NCBI RefSeq assembly: GCF_017993425.1
Contig: NZ_JAGOMQ010000020.1
Location: 1-64,000, forward strand
DNA length: 64,000 nucleotides
Source: Amaricoccus sp.
Lineage (GTDB): Bacteria; Pseudomonadota; Alphaproteobacteria; Rhodobacterales; Rhodobacteraceae
Direction of reading: 5' to 3'
Position 1 is the first letter of the stretch. Each line of letters begins with the position of its first letter. Under the pieces are notes generated by a model, which saw only the letters and a list, made by a program, of their open reading frames with translations, was not told the DNA's origin and ran no database searches. The position numbers and the translations under genes were made by a program. Positions 36,981 through 45,577 of this stretch are shown here, one piece after another.

Positions 36981-37107
36981 GGCGCTCCCGCAAGGGCTTG
37001 ACGGGGAGACTATAGGGGCTCGCGCGGCCGCGGCAAAATGTCTTGAACCCGGCCGGCCATCACCATATAGACGGCGCGACGTCCGGGCTCCCGCATGCCC
37101 GGACGAC

Positions 37108-37182
37108 GGGCGTATAGCTCAGCGGGAGAGCACTACGTTGACATCGTAGGGGTCACTGGTTCGATCCCAGTTACGCCCACCA
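37108..37182 (+). tRNA. tRNA-Val(GAC)
   Basis: 75-nt cloverleaf: acceptor GGGCGTA/TACGCCC, D arm GCTC-AGCGGGA-GAGC, anticodon loop TTGACAT (GAC) on stem CTACG/CGTAG, T arm CTGGTTCGATCCCAG, discriminator A, encoded CCA. Confidence 0.97.
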
Positions 37183-37264
37183 TTCACTTCCTCCCCCGGG
37201 GGGACGACCGCAACCCGAGGCGCAGGGGTCCGCTCCCCGCGCGCCCAGACAGAGGAGAGAGGCC

Positions 37265-37390
37265 ATGAAGGTCGTGAACTCGCTTCGCTCCCTCAAGGCG
37301 CGCCACCGCGACTGCCGGATCGTGCGCCGGAAGGGCCGTGTCTACGTGATCAACAAGACCCAGCGTCGCTTCAAGGCGCGCCAGGGCTGA
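37265..37390 (+). CDS. rpmJ: Ribosomal protein L36, zinc-independent form
   Basis: 41-residue basic protein [14 protein letters not shown]...[16 protein letters not shown] of the large ribosomal subunit. The CxxC...H zinc ligands of the classical form are missing (only one Cys), so this is the C-minus (YkgO-like) type, which is the normal form in many alphaproteobacteria. RBS gaggagagagg precedes the ATG. It is followed by a strong terminator. Confidence 0.97.
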   Translation: MKVVNSLRSLKARHRDCRIVRRKGRVYVINKTQRRFKARQG

Positions 37391-37405
37391 TCCCGGACAA
37401 TTCCT

Positions 37406-37448
37406 GACGAGGCCGCGCCCGGCGACGGGCGCGGCCTCGTCGTTTTTT
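37406..37448 (+). terminator. Rho-independent terminator of rpmJ
   Basis: GACGAGGCCGCGCCCG (37406-37421) and its exact complement (37426-37441) form a perfect 16-bp stem with a gcga loop, followed by GTTTTTT. Begins 16 bp after the rpmJ stop. Confidence 0.93.
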
Positions 37449-37499
37449 GGGGGTCGGCGGCCCCGGCGATCCGGCTCCCCGTGCCGGGACACGCGGCTT

Positions 37500-38435
37500 T
37501 CAGCCGCCGAAGATCGACCAGCCGGCGCGGGCGGCGAGCATCTCCAGCGCCTCGGAGCCGAGGAGGGAGTTGCCGACCGCGTTGAGGCCGGGCGACCAGA
37601 CCGCGATGGAGGCGCGGCCCGGGGCGACCGCGAGGATGCCGCCGCCGACGCCGCTCTTGCCGGGCAGGCCGACCCGGAAGGCGAACTCGCCCGACCCGTC
37701 GTAATGGCCGCAGGTCAGCATCAGCGCGTTCAGCCGGCGGGCGCGGGCGGGGGCGACCACGCGGGCGCCCGTCAGCGGGTCGCGGCCGCCGGCGGCGAGG
37801 AAGAGGCCGGCGCGGGCGAGCTGGCGGGCGGTCATCGCGATGGCGCAGTGGTGGAAGTAGAGGCCGAGCACGTGGTCGACCGGCCGGGTCAGCCGGCCGA
37901 AGCCGTGCATGAAATGCGCCAGCGCGAAGTTGCGGTCGCCGGTCGCCTTCTCGGCGCGGGCCACCGCCTCGTCGATGGCGATGTCGTCGTCGGTCGCGAG
38001 GAACCGCACGAAGCGCAGCACCTCGCCGATCGCCTCGCGCGGGGTGTGGCCGGCGAGGACCATGTCGGCGACCACGATCGCGCCGGCGTTGATGAAGGGG
38101 TTCCGGGGCCGGCCCTGCTCGTGCTCGAGCTGGACGATGGAGTTGAACGGGTCGCCCGAGGGTTCGCGGCCGACCCGGTCCCAGACCCGCTCGCCGAGCC
38201 GGCCGAGGGCGAGGGTCAGGGTGAACACCTTGGAGATCGACTGGATCGAGAACGGCTCGTCGGCGTCGCCGGCGGCGAAGGTCTCGCCCTCGGGCGTCAC
38301 GACGGCGAGGGCGAACTTCCGCGGGTCGACATGGGCGAGCGGCGGGATGTAGTCGGCGACATTGCCCGCGCCGAAGCGGGGCGCGAGGTCGGCGTGGATG
38401 GAGGTCACGAGGGCCTGGAGGTCGGGCACAGGCAC
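37500..38435 (-). CDS. glsA: Glutaminase (class A)
   Basis: 311-residue serine-dependent enzyme that converts glutamine to glutamate and ammonia. The beta-lactamase-like core shows the catalytic pair in SIQSISKVF (S66, K69), NPFINAGAI near 115, and [14 protein letters not shown] with the conserved Tyr. C-terminal [12 protein letters not shown] closes the site. Length is typical. Stands alone; the 250 bp upstream hold a 22-bp palindrome. Confidence 0.95.
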   Translation of the reverse strand: MPVPDLQALVTSIHADLAPRFGAGNVADYIPPLAHVDPRKFALAVVTPEGETFAAGDADEPFSIQSISKVFTLTLALGRLGERVWDRVGREPSGDPFNSIVQLEHEQGRPRNPFINAGAIVVADMVLAGHTPREAIGEVLRFVRFLATDDDIAIDEAVARAEKATGDRNFALAHFMHGFGRLTRPVDHVLGLYFHHCAIAMTARQLARAGLFLAAGGRDPLTGARVVAPARARRLNALMLTCGHYDGSGEFAFRVGLPGKSGVGGGILAVAPGRASIAVWSPGLNAVGNSLLGSEALEMLAARAGWSIFGG

Positions 38436-38586
38436 GGGCGGTCTCGCGGCGGCGGCGTGGGCGCCACGCTACGTCGCGCCGCGCCCGGGGTCCATCTCCG
38501 GGCGCCCGGTCGGCGCCCGGCCGTCAGGCATCTCGACACGTCCCGTCCTGCGCCAGCGCAAAGCCCCTGTCGGCCGGGGCGCAGTT

Positions 38587-38608
38587 AAGCTTGCACGCGT
38601 GCAAGCTT
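38587..38608. promoter_or_regulatory. 22-bp perfect palindrome
   Basis: AAGCTTGCACGCGTGCAAGCTT is exactly self-complementary and sits in the 250-bp gap between the MACPF-linked gene and glsA. A TATAAT hexamer on the plus strand starts 23 bp after it (38631-38636). It may be an operator for glsA or for a short plus-strand transcript. Its CACGCGTG core is shared with repeat R1. Confidence 0.45.
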
Positions 38609-38686
38609 CGCAACGTACTGAAATACAAGGTATAATTCTGGGACGCTCTGCAGGGAGCCATTTGTGACGCTCTCCCGGGCGTCATA

Positions 38687-39253
38687 TCAGAACCACGGAT
38701 CGACGCCCTTACACTTCTCCACGAGCCTGGAGAGAAGGGCGAGGGAGACGCCGCTGAAGACGATGTTCTGATAGCCGCGCGGAAGGGTGAGCTTGTCGGA
38801 GTTCTTCAGGAGCTCGAGCTGCACGAAGCCCTTCTTGTGCTGGGTGGTCTCGGCTCGGTTCGCCGGCTCGACGATCCCCCAGTAGCCTTCCCTTGCGCCG
38901 AGGCCGATGACGGTGACGGTCTTGGTCCTGCTGACCTTGTGGCGGAAGTAGCGGATGTCGAGGAAGACCTCCTTGCGGACCATCACGAAGTCTATGCCCC
39001 TGGACGCGTCCAGCTCGAGGGCCTTGAGGAGCTCGCTGGTCGTTCCCCGCATGAAGAGCGCGTATTCCTTATCGAACTCGATATGGCTGGAATTGAGCCT
39101 CCCCTCATACATCTTCCACATGTATGGCCAGGTCACCTCGCTGGGGTGCTCCAGCATCTCGATGACCTTCGAGGGGAACCGGTGATCCCCCAGGGCGAAC
39201 CGGTCGGCATGAGTCGGGTCCAGCTTGTCGAACCAGAATCGCGCATCGGACAT
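38687..39253 (-). CDS. Hypothetical protein downstream of the MACPF gene
   Basis: 188 residues, soluble, unrecognised. Contains SSHIEFDKEYALFMRG, IDFVMVRKEVFLDIRYF and KGFVQLELLKNSDKLTLPRG; the C-terminal half (VQLELLKNSDKLTLP, QNIVFSGVSLALLSRLVEK) has alternating hydrophobic strands that suggest a beta-rich fold. It follows the MACPF gene on the same strand after 153 bp, so the two may act together. No catalytic motif seen. Confidence 0.6.
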   Translation of the reverse strand: MSDARFWFDKLDPTHADRFALGDHRFPSKVIEMLEHPSEVTWPYMWKMYEGRLNSSHIEFDKEYALFMRGTTSELLKALELDASRGIDFVMVRKEVFLDIRYFRHKVSRTKTVTVIGLGAREGYWGIVEPANRAETTQHKKGFVQLELLKNSDKLTLPRGYQNIVFSGVSLALLSRLVEKCKGVDPWF

Positions 39254-39406
39254 TGGCGCCTCCGCTGCATCGAGACCGCGGCAGGCTGCCGACGGATCCC
39301 GCGTGTCGTTTGTCGAACCTGAGCCACGCGCCGGGCGTGGCCTCTCCGGGCTGCCCGTGGCCGACCTCGACGGCCGGCCACGTCCTCGCGTCGGGGGTGG
39401 GCGCGC

Positions 39407-41101
39407 TCAGATCACGCCGAAGTCGCGCCTGGGGAAGAGGATCGGCTCCATCTTCTCGAGGAAGTCGGGAGAGTCGATGTTGTTGGCGAGCTCCAGGTAG
39501 GAGAGCCCGATGGCATGGACGAGCGCGCTCTTGTATCCGCAGAAGCCGACGACTCGCGGCGCCTGGATCACCGTGGCCACGGTCGCCTTGTCGTCCCGGC
39601 CATAGTAGCCCACGCTGGGGTATCGAGCCTTGTTGGTTCGGATGGCGATCCTGCGCAAGCCTTCGCCGGGCGGGCAGCGCGCCTCGATGGAGACGACGTG
39701 CTCGTCCGGGCCGAGCTCGATCATCGCCCTGGGGTTTCCGTTCCTGTCCTTCTCGCCGCGCCATCTGCCGAGGATGTCGCCCTCGTAGCCGACCGAGCCG
39801 CTCGATGGCTTGCCCGCCTCGGGGTAGAGGTCGAACTTCCATCTGAACCCGTCGAAGTTGTCGCCGTGATCGATGTCGAACGAGGTGATCCGGCTGACCC
39901 TGCGCAGCGCCTTGCCGTCGACCTCGAACTTGTCGTCCGCCTTGGAGCCGACGATCTCCGTCTCGGCGACCTGGAGGTTGCTCCTGAAGTAGGCGCGCAG
40001 CAGGTCGAGGGCCTTCTCCTTGAGCGGCGACGGGAAGAGGTCGGTGATCGGGATCAGGGAATGCGGCGGGAAGCCGATGATCCGCCAGTGCCTGAACGGC
40101 CCGACGCTGTCCCCCCACTTGCCGCTGAGCTCGCCCGGCACGGATGAGCCGAGCGCGGGATCCCCGCCCCGCGTCTGCAGCGCCAGCGACTTCGCCTGCT
40201 CGACGGTGCTCTTCTCGTAGTTGTTCCAGACGCGGCCGCCGATGCCGCCGCCCGCCTCGACCGGCGTGCCCTCGACGGTGAACCGGGCGTCGGCCGCCGT
40301 GCTGAGCTTGTCTTCGGTCGTCTTGAGGCTCGATGTGTTTTCGAGCTTCTGCGTGTAGGAGAGCGTGAGGCGGCCGCCGAGGACGATCGACGTCGGCACG
40401 AAGTGGCCGTAGCGCTTCAGGAGCGTGAGAAGCGCCACCGCGTCCCCCGCGTCCACCGCCTTCTGGGCGGGGACCAGCACGAGCTCCTGGTCGAGGGAGA
40501 TGTCCTTGATGCTCACGACCGCCTTCGGGACCCTCCGGCTCGACTGGAAGTAGATCGTGACGCTCGTCGACTGTTCCGCCGTCGCGACCGCGTTGGTGTA
40601 GGATCCGTCGAACCTGAAGATGCTGGGAATGCCGCCGCCGGCCTTCGCCGAGGCGGAGGTCTGGCGTTCGAGGTTCGAGACCACCTCGCTGTAGGTGATG
40701 CTCTGGCCGACGGTGCTCTCGTTGTCGCCCGGCCGGACCGTGACGTCGGCGACGCGGATGCCGAAGTCTGTGGCCGCTTCCAGCGCCTTGTTCTCGAAGC
40801 TGTAGCCGCACATCAGCGCCTGTCCGCTGGCGTCCTTGTTGGCCATGTTGATGTTGTTTGCGGCGAGCAGGCGCGCCAGCTCGTCCTCGCTGAGCTCGGA
40901 CACCATGTCCTGTCTGGACCTGGACCGGGTCCCTTTCTCTCCGCCCACCTCGGACGTGTGGTCGGCGGCCTCGCGCGCGGCGGGGAAGCGTTCCTGCTGC
41001 GGCAGGTCGGCCTTGTAGCGATCGGTGTCGAGGGGCGTCGCCTCGGGCCACGTCATGTCCTTGGGCAGCACCTGATTGCTCTGGTCCGGCGGCTTCGCCA
41101 T
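39407..41101 (-). CDS. MACPF (perforin-like) protein with jacalin-like C-terminal domain
   Basis: 564 residues. MACPF hallmarks: LLKRYGHFVPTSIVLGG (residues 227-243), corresponding to the YGTHY...GG signature of membrane-attack/perforin proteins, and the GGGIGG turn at 284-289, with helical segments on both sides that could become membrane hairpins. The domain spans about 95-375. Residues about 403-540 (SFDIDHGDNFDGF, ELGPDEHVVSIEA, IAIRTNKARYPSVGYYG, VVGFCG, HAIGLSYLEL) have the strand pattern of a jacalin-like lectin. No signal peptide is visible, so export is unexplained. Bacterial MACPF proteins are uncommon; target unknown. Start at ATG 41101 after gggggacagatcg. Confidence 0.75.
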   Translation of the reverse strand: MAKPPDQSNQVLPKDMTWPEATPLDTDRYKADLPQQERFPAAREAADHTSEVGGEKGTRSRSRQDMVSELSEDELARLLAANNINMANKDASGQALMCGYSFENKALEAATDFGIRVADVTVRPGDNESTVGQSITYSEVVSNLERQTSASAKAGGGIPSIFRFDGSYTNAVATAEQSTSVTIYFQSSRRVPKAVVSIKDISLDQELVLVPAQKAVDAGDAVALLTLLKRYGHFVPTSIVLGGRLTLSYTQKLENTSSLKTTEDKLSTAADARFTVEGTPVEAGGGIGGRVWNNYEKSTVEQAKSLALQTRGGDPALGSSVPGELSGKWGDSVGPFRHWRIIGFPPHSLIPITDLFPSPLKEKALDLLRAYFRSNLQVAETEIVGSKADDKFEVDGKALRRVSRITSFDIDHGDNFDGFRWKFDLYPEAGKPSSGSVGYEGDILGRWRGEKDRNGNPRAMIELGPDEHVVSIEARCPPGEGLRRIAIRTNKARYPSVGYYGRDDKATVATVIQAPRVVGFCGYKSALVHAIGLSYLELANNIDSPDFLEKMEPILFPRRDFGVI

Positions 41102-41247
41102 CGATCTGTCCCCCCGTGCCGGCCGACGCGCAGCCCGCGTATCCGGCGCGGCGACGCTGCGCCCCGGATCGGTGGCGGTCAATGGGGATGATGATCGCCG
41201 GGCGACGGCCATTGATCGCGTCGCGGGCGGGGCGGCGGACGGCCGGG

Positions 41248-41958
41248 CTATGGCTTGCCGGGCCGCGCCGCGCCAGCCTGCGCTTTGCCGTCAGGCGTCT
41301 TGCCGCCCTGCGCCTTTCGGGCGGCGAGGATGCGCATCAGCGGGTTCGGCTCGGGGGCGGCGGTGCGGCGCATGGTGTTTTCGTCGTGGTGCGTGAAGGG
41401 CTTCGCCTCGCCGCGGACGTCGAGGACGGTCTCGGCGAGGTAGTGCCAGGAGCCGTCGGGGAGGAAGTCGATCTCGAGGCGGTAGCTCTCGGTGCGGAAG
41501 GCGTATTCCAGGAAGTCGTTCGAGCAGATGCCGTAGTCGGTCTTGCCGCGCGTGGCGGTGACGATGAGCTTGTCGTCGTCGGGCTTCGCCTGGCCGGAGG
41601 CGAGGAGGACCTGGCCGCGGGGGATGGCGAGGGTCTGCAGGACGAGGCCGGTCTTCGGCTCCCACAGCCAGTAGCCGACCTGGTCGTGGAAGGTGATGTC
41701 CTCCTCGGCGGTGTTGATGTGGATGTGGTAGCTCAGCCCGTAGAAGAGCTGCGGCCCGTTCGGCTGGGGGTCGATGGGAAGGAGGTCGTTCCTCTCGATG
41801 AAGACGCGGCGCTCGGGCCCCGCGGCCTTGGGGTTGACGTCGACGCCCTTCTCGGCGCGCCAGCCGCCGGCGAGGCGGCGCAGCGGCCCGAGGTTGGCGA
41901 GCGTGTCGGGATCGACGTCGGCGGGCTCGGTGAAGATGTCGGTGGGGAAGGGGGGCAT
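41248..41958 (-). CDS. Haem-binding beta-barrel (nitrobindin/FABP-like, DUF1794) protein
   Basis: 236 residues. LGPLRRLAGGWRAEKGVD at the N-terminus, FHDQVGYWLWEP and LQTLAIPRGQVLLASG are typical of the THAP4/nitrobindin-type barrel. Related proteins bind ferric haem and handle NO or peroxynitrite; here this is inferred. The usual proximal His region is less clear. The C-terminal 35 residues are low-complexity. Given the denitrification genes elsewhere in the window, an NO link is possible. Confidence 0.75.
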   Translation of the reverse strand: MPPFPTDIFTEPADVDPDTLANLGPLRRLAGGWRAEKGVDVNPKAAGPERRVFIERNDLLPIDPQPNGPQLFYGLSYHIHINTAEEDITFHDQVGYWLWEPKTGLVLQTLAIPRGQVLLASGQAKPDDDKLIVTATRGKTDYGICSNDFLEYAFRTESYRLEIDFLPDGSWHYLAETVLDVRGEAKPFTHHDENTMRRTAAPEPNPLMRILAARKAQGGKTPDGKAQAGAARPGKP

Positions 41959-41973
41959 CGGGTCCTCCGGGGA

Positions 41974-42732
41974 TCAGCGCCGGGCGAGGCGGAAGGCGGT
42001 TGCGGCGAGCCAGCCGGCGGCGAGCGCGACGGCGACGGAGAGGGCGCCGTAGGCGAGCGGGCGGTTCTGGGCGAGGTTGTAGAGCCAGCGCTCGAGGCCG
42101 GCCTTCTCGACGGTGATCGCGGTCGAGCCCGAGGAGATGATCTCCTTGCCGCGGACGAGGAAGTATTCCGCCGCGTAGCCGCCCTCGACGAGGTTGGTCG
42201 GCAGGTGGAAGCGGGCCTGGAACAGCGTCTCCTCGGCCAGCGTCACGCCGCCCTCGGCGTCGACGAAGAGGCCGTCGGCGCGCTTGAGCCGCACGGCGGC
42301 CTCGGTGAAGTCGGTGGTGTCGGTCAGGGTCGGGTGGGCGGCGACGCGGCGCACGGCCTGGTCGAGGCCGATCTGCCAGCGCAGGCGCTCGGTGTCGGTG
42401 AGGATCTCGGCGAGCGGCCGCGTGGTGGCGACGGCGTAGTAGGAGGGGACGTGGCGGACGCGCACCTCCTCGGCGTTGAGCCAGATGCCGAAGCGGCGCT
42501 CCTTGCGGCGGACGAGGATCGAGAGCGGCGGGCCCTGCAGGGTGATGACGATGTCGATCGGGTCCTCGCCGACCGGGATCGGCGCGTCGCGGCGGATGGC
42601 GCCGAAGACCAGCACGTCGGAGCCGGTGAAGTCGGCGGTGAGCGCGATGTTCTCGGTCGAGATGCCGGTGACGACGGTCTGCGCCGCGGCGGGGGCGGCG
42701 AGGGCGAGGGCGAGGAGGGCCGCGCGGATCAT
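41974..42732 (-). CDS. TIGR02186 family periplasmic/membrane protein
   Basis: 252 residues with a signal peptide (ALLALALAAPAAAQ) and one C-terminal membrane anchor (AYGALSVAVALAAGWLAATAF). TIGR02186 proteins are found next to TauE/SafE exporters in alphaproteobacteria; function unknown. Overlaps the exporter gene by 4 bases, so they are coupled. Confidence 0.85.
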   Translation of the reverse strand: MIRAALLALALAAPAAAQTVVTGISTENIALTADFTGSDVLVFGAIRRDAPIPVGEDPIDIVITLQGPPLSILVRRKERRFGIWLNAEEVRVRHVPSYYAVATTRPLAEILTDTERLRWQIGLDQAVRRVAAHPTLTDTTDFTEAAVRLKRADGLFVDAEGGVTLAEETLFQARFHLPTNLVEGGYAAEYFLVRGKEIISSGSTAITVEKAGLERWLYNLAQNRPLAYGALSVAVALAAGWLAATAFRLARR

Positions 42733-43643
42733 CGCCGCACGCTGATCGAGTAGAGCTCCTCGGGCCGGATCACGAGGTCGAGGAGGAGCCGGAAGCCGAC
42801 GAGGATGACGAGGACCGCGAGCAGGATGCGCAGCTGCTCGGCGCGGAGCCGGCCGGAGAGGCTCGCGCCGACCTGCGCCCCGATCACCCCGCCGACGAGG
42901 AGGAGCACGGTCAGCACCACGTCGACGCTGTGGTTCTGCACGGCCTGCAGGATGGTGGTGAAGGCGGTGACGAACAGGAACTGGAAGAGCGACGTGCCGA
43001 TGACGACCTTGGTCGGCATCCCGATCAGGTAGATCATCGCCGGCACCATGATGAAGCCGCCGCCGACGCCCATCATCGCGGCGAGCACGCCGACCGCGGC
43101 GCCGATGACGAAGGGCGGGATGGCGCTGACGTAGAGCTGCGAGGTGCGGAAGCGCATCTTGACCGGCAGGCCATGCGCCCAGGTGTGGCGCTTGCGCGGG
43201 ATGAGGAGGGCGTTGGGGTCGTTGCGGCGGCGGATGGCGCGGGCGCTCTCGATCAGCATGAGGACGCCGATCGTGCCGAGCAGCACGACGTAGAGGAGGC
43301 TGACCACCAGCTCGAACTGGCCGTAGCGGTGCAGCATGACGAGGAGCTCGACGCCGAGGGCGGAGCCGATCAGGCCGCCGGCGAGCAGCACGCAGCCCAT
43401 CTTGACGTCGACGGTGCGGCGCTGGAGGTGGACGAGCAGCGCCGAGAAGGACGAGCCGGCGATCTGGTTCGCGGCGGAGGCGACGGCGACGGCGGGAGGG
43501 ATGCCGAGGAAGAACAGGAGCGGCGTCAGGATGAAGCCGCCGCCGACGCCGAAGAGGCCGGAGAGCACGCCCACCATCCCGCCGATTCCGAGCAACAGGA
43601 GCGCGTTGACGGAGATCTCGGCGATGGGCAGGTAGATCTGCAT
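42729..43643 (-). CDS. Sulfite exporter TauE/SafE family permease
   Basis: 304 residues with about eight helices. Two repeat motifs, GVLSGLFGVGGGFILTPLLF (24-43) and VGVLAAMMGVGGGFIMVPAM, are the family hallmark. Expected to move organosulfur or sulfite-type anions outward. Operon with the TIGR02186 gene. Confidence 0.9.
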   Translation of the reverse strand: MQIYLPIAEISVNALLLLGIGGMVGVLSGLFGVGGGFILTPLLFFLGIPPAVAVASAANQIAGSSFSALLVHLQRRTVDVKMGCVLLAGGLIGSALGVELLVMLHRYGQFELVVSLLYVVLLGTIGVLMLIESARAIRRRNDPNALLIPRKRHTWAHGLPVKMRFRTSQLYVSAIPPFVIGAAVGVLAAMMGVGGGFIMVPAMIYLIGMPTKVVIGTSLFQFLFVTAFTTILQAVQNHSVDVVLTVLLLVGGVIGAQVGASLSGRLRAEQLRILLAVLVILVGFRLLLDLVIRPEELYSISVRR

Positions 43644-43788
43644 GGGCGGGGTCGACTCGCGCGGCCTCGCCCCACGCTAGCCGCTGGGGCGGAGGGGATC
43701 ACGGGGAAAATCGGGGCGACGTCGGGCGCAACGGGCTTGGGCGCCGCCCTGCCGGCATCGTTCACGCCCTCATTCCCCCACTGTCCCA

Positions 43789-43812
43789 CCGTGCGCCATT
43801 TCTAGCGCACGG
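43789..43812 (-). terminator. Hairpin after punA
   Basis: CCGTGCGC and GCGCACGG form a perfect 8-bp stem with an 8-base loop that begins right at the purine nucleoside phosphorylase stop. No T run follows on the minus strand, so it may be mainly an mRNA end stabiliser. Confidence 0.5.
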
Positions 43813-44610
43813 CTATTTCGCGGCAAAATCACGGAGGCAGCGGCGGAGGACGCGTTCGAGCTTGGCGGCCCCGATGGGCGCCATCGCCTTGGTGTGCTCG
43901 TGGCTGATCGCCTCGTCGGAGAGGCCGGCGGCCATGTTGGTGACGACCGATACGGCGGCGACGCGCAGGCCGAGGAAGTTCGCGAGGATCACCTCGGGCG
44001 CGGTCGACATGCCGACCGCGTCGGCGCCGAGGAGGCGGAGCGCGCGGATCTCGGCGGGGGTCTCGAAGGAGGGGCCGGAATACCAGGCGTAGACGCCCTC
44101 GGCGAGCGCGACCTCCTCGGCGGCGGCGGCGGCGCGCAGCGCAGCGCGCAGGCCGGGGTCGTAGGCGGCCGACATGTTGACGAAGCGGCGGTCGGTGGGC
44201 TCGCCGATCAGCGGGTTCATGCCCGAGAAGTTGATGTGGTCGGCGATCAGCATCAGGTCGCCGGGCCGGATCTGCGGGACGAGCGAGCCGGCGGCGTTGG
44301 TCAGGAGCAGCCGGTCGGCGCCGAGCGCGGCGAGGAGCTCGAGCGGGCCGCGCATCGCCGCGGCGTCGCCGCGCTCGTAGTAGTGGACGCGCCCGCCGAA
44401 GGCCGCGACGCGCACGCCCTCGAGCATGCCCACATGCAGCTTCGGGCTGTGGCCGGAGACCCCGGCCTCGGGGAAGCCGGGCAGGTCGGCGTAGGGGATC
44501 GCCGCCCCGTCGATCAGGCCGGCGAGCGGGCCGAGGCCCGAGCCCAGCACCAGACCGACCGCGACGGGCTCGCTTCCGGCGCAGGCGCGCACGACGTCGA
44601 GCGCCTCCAT
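43813..44610 (-). CDS. punA: Purine-nucleoside phosphorylase
   Basis: 265-residue phosphorolytic enzyme of nucleoside salvage (high-molecular-mass/trimeric PNP family). Motifs: LGSGLGPLAGLIDG (22-35), GVSGHSPKLHVG, RVHYYERG, LTNAAGSL, ISHEHTK; MSTAPEVI and VVTNMAAGL near the end match the purine and phosphate sites. One base separates it from the permease upstream, so imported nucleosides are cleaved in the same operon. Confidence 0.94.
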   Translation of the reverse strand: MEALDVVRACAGSEPVAVGLVLGSGLGPLAGLIDGAAIPYADLPGFPEAGVSGHSPKLHVGMLEGVRVAAFGGRVHYYERGDAAAMRGPLELLAALGADRLLLTNAAGSLVPQIRPGDLMLIADHINFSGMNPLIGEPTDRRFVNMSAAYDPGLRAALRAAAAAEEVALAEGVYAWYSGPSFETPAEIRALRLLGADAVGMSTAPEVILANFLGLRVAAVSVVTNMAAGLSDEAISHEHTKAMAPIGAAKLERVLRRCLRDFAAK

Positions 44611-44611
44611 C

Positions 44612-45577
44612 TCAGCGTTCCTTCACATAGGGGCGGCCGCCGGCGCGGGGCGGGATCGCCTTGCCGACGAAGCCCGCCAGGATGACGACGGTCAGGATGT
44701 AGGGCAGGGCCTGCATGAGCTGCACCGGGACGGCGACCTCGCCGATCTTGATGTCCTGGTAGCGGATGCCCACCGCCTCGAGGAAGCCGAAGAGCAGGCA
44801 GGCGAGCAGCGCCGGCCAGGGCCGCCACTTGGCGAAGATCAGCGCGGCGAGCGCGATGAAGCCCTTGCCGGCGGTCATGTCGCGGATGAAGCCGGCCGAC
44901 ATGGCGGTGGAGAGGTAGGCGCCGGCGACGCCGCAGAGAAGCCCGGCGATGATCACGGCCATGTAGCGGAGCCGCACGACGGAGACGCCGGCGGTGTCGA
45001 CGGCGCCGGGGTTCTCGCCGACCGCGCGCAGGCGCAGGCCGAAGCGGGTGCGGTAGAGCACCCACCATGTCGCCGGCACGGCGAGGAAGGCGACGTAGAC
45101 GAGGAGGTTGTGGCCGGAGACGAGGTCGAAATAGATCGGTCCGATCACCGGCACGCCCCGCAGCGTCTCCGCGAGCGGCAGCGTCACGGCGTTGAACCGC
45201 TGCGGCCCTTCGAGCTGCGGGGTCTGGCCGCCGAGGCCGAACAGGCTCTGGCCGATCAGCGCCGTCAGGCCCGAGGCGAGGAAGTTGATGGCGACGCCGG
45301 AGATGAGCTGGTTGCCCTTGAGCGTGATCGAGGCGAGCCCGTGGACGAGCGCGAGCGCGACGGAGGCGGCCATGCCGGCGAGGAGCCCGAGCCAGGCCGA
45401 GCCGGCATAGGCCGAGGTCGCCGCCGCGACGAAGGCCGCCGCCAGCATCTTGCCCTCGAGGCCGATGTCGAAGATGCCGGCGCGCTCGGAGTAGAGCCCG
45501 GCGAGGCAGGCGAGCAGCAGCGGCGTGGCGAGGCGGACGCTCGAGTCGAGGAGCTGGAGGACGGTGGTGAGGTCCAT
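44612..45577 (-). CDS. Nucleoside ABC transporter permease (NupQ/YufQ-like)
   Basis: 321 residues, about nine helices, BPD_transp_2 family. YSERAGIFDIGLEGKMLAAAF near 28-48 and RAVGENPGAVDTAGV (loop to the ATPase) are diagnostic. Its start overlaps the stop of the upstream permease by one base. Works with the BMP-type binding protein at 48802-49803. Confidence 0.92.
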   Translation of the reverse strand: MDLTTVLQLLDSSVRLATPLLLACLAGLYSERAGIFDIGLEGKMLAAAFVAAATSAYAGSAWLGLLAGMAASVALALVHGLASITLKGNQLISGVAINFLASGLTALIGQSLFGLGGQTPQLEGPQRFNAVTLPLAETLRGVPVIGPIYFDLVSGHNLLVYVAFLAVPATWWVLYRTRFGLRLRAVGENPGAVDTAGVSVVRLRYMAVIIAGLLCGVAGAYLSTAMSAGFIRDMTAGKGFIALAALIFAKWRPWPALLACLLFGFLEAVGIRYQDIKIGEVAVPVQLMQALPYILTVVILAGFVGKAIPPRAGGRPYVKER

